Shown: positions 63,447 through 64,000 of the stretch, in pieces | How positions within the stretch are numbered: the first letter of the stretch is position 1 | How the letters are laid out: each line of letters begins with the position of its first letter | Source of the DNA: Ramlibacter sp. | Lineage (GTDB): Bacteria; Pseudomonadota; Gammaproteobacteria; Burkholderiales; Burkholderiaceae_C | Length of the DNA stretch: 64,000 bases | Direction of reading: 5' to 3' | Assembly (NCBI GenBank): GCA_013815685.1 | Contig: JACDFR010000011.1 | Location: 1 to 64,000, forward strand | Program-made: the position numbers and the translations under genes | Notes under the pieces: generated by a model | Databases searched by the model: none | What the model saw: the letters and a program-made list of their open reading frames with translations, nothing else | Told to the model about the DNA's origin: nothing

Positions 63447-64000
63447 CTATTTGCGAAAGCTGTCCACGAGGGCTTGGCCCTCGGGCCCGGCCTTCTCCAG
63501 CCACTCCTTGAGCATCACGTCGCCGACTTTCTTCATGTCGGCTTTCAGTTGCGCCGGGGGGGCGACGATGTTCATGCCGTTGGCCTTGAGCTTTTCCAGC
63601 GACTCGGTGTTGACGCGCTTGGAAGCCGTCCAGCCTCGCGTTTCGGCGTCGGCGGCCGCTTTGAGCACGGCCTGTTTGGTCGGCGCATCGAGTCCATCGA
63701 ACGCAGCCTTGTTCACGAGGACGGCGTTCTTCGGCAGCCAGGCTTGGGTGTCGTACCAGTATTTGATGTGCTCATAGGTCTTGGTGTCGAAGCCGGTCGA
63801 GCCCGACGACATATATGACTCGATCACGCCCGTGGCCATGGCTTGGGAGAGTTCCGCGGCCTGCACGGTGACGGGCTGGGCCCCTACCAGTTCGGCGATG
63901 CGAGCCGTGGCCGGGCTGTAGGCGCGCCACTTCACGCCCTTCAAGTCTGCTGCCGAGTTGATCGGCTTCTTGACGTAAATGCCCTGGGGCGGCCACGCCA
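63447..64000 (-). CDS. TRAP transporter substrate-binding protein, DctP family (5' end outside window)
   Basis: The minus-strand frame is open to the window edge and ends at 63447, so the N-terminal part is missing. It reads WPPQGIYVKKPINSAADLKGVKWRAYSPATARIAELVGAQPVTV-type DctP sequence, the pocket segment GVIESYMSSGSTGFDTKTYEHIKYW and a C-terminal EWLEKAGPEGQALVDSFRK. It belongs to another DctP group than the three tandem copies. It converges with tupA (12-nt gap). Confidence 0.9.
   Translation of the reverse strand, partial: AWPPQGIYVKKPINSAADLKGVKWRAYSPATARIAELVGAQPVTVQAAELSQAMATGVIESYMSSGSTGFDTKTYEHIKYWYDTQAWLPKNAVLVNKAAFDGLDAPTKQAVLKAAADAETRGWTASKRVNTESLEKLKANGMNIVAPPAQLKADMKKVGDVMLKEWLEKAGPEGQALVDSFRK

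Overview
The window is GC-rich, densely coded DNA of a betaproteobacterium, most likely a member of the Comamonadaceae (Variovorax/Ramlibacter-like). The evidence is gene content and order: five TRAP substrate-binding proteins, the polA / DUF2782 / thrB neighbourhood, an xseB-ispA-dxs run, a BPSS1780-type membrane protein, a selenoneine-synthase (SenA)-like protein beside a tungstate ABC operon, and GC-rich palindromic repeats of the kind common in this family. There is no rRNA, prophage or CRISPR array. Two tRNA genes (Lys-CTT, Ala-CGC) lie at 13.96-14.13 kb.

Layout. 0-5.4 kb: the C-terminal part of a giant cyclic beta-1,2-glucan synthase-like protein, a TRAP binding protein paired with a shikimate/quinate dehydrogenase, and a frameshifted xdhC that is all that remains of a molybdenum-hydroxylase operon. 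5.6-10.2 kb: the most unusual stretch, read here as an integron cassette array without an integrase (a CALIN). Small plus-strand genes are separated by attC-like sites with RYYYAAC and GTTRRRY ends and internal hairpins: HigBA, DUF3024, BrnTA, a thioesterase, a deleted methyltransferase and a DUF421 gene. Two dead IS110/IS1111 remnants sit in attC sites. Most cassette genes carry one-base deletions; both toxins are broken while both antitoxins are intact. 10.2-19 kb: a short cis-prenyltransferase, a di-haem cytochrome, the tRNAs, a GntR-controlled oxidoreductase / PhyH-dioxygenase operon opposite a formamidase-like hydrolase with a palindromic operator between them, and guaC.

19-32 kb: housekeeping genes (uvrD with an in-frame repeat insertion, thrB, polA) mixed with remnants (IclR tail, tadC tail, frameshifted Crp and LuxR regulators). 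32-43 kb: an envelope/stress-flavoured block with a ZIP metal transporter, two DUF4142 proteins, a DUF4019 protein, several small disordered hydrophilic proteins, a cardiolipin-synthase-like enzyme followed by its decayed tandem copy, and a cation/proton antiporter. 43-51 kb: FAD monooxygenase, sulfurtransferase, DMT exporter, Rieske oxygenase, then xseB-ispA-dxs. 51-58.6 kb: three tandem TRAP binding proteins of identical length (359 aa), a Na+/H+ antiporter, and one DctQM permease pair on the other strand. 58.7-63.4 kb: a SenA/EgtB-like protein lacking an expected metal-ligand His, a ModE-like regulator with a clear inverted-repeat operator, and the tupBCA operon it probably controls. The window ends inside a fifth TRAP binding protein.

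All calls come from reading the sequence and translations. No alignment, database search or structure prediction was run. Statements about what intact homologues look like come from memory of the families.
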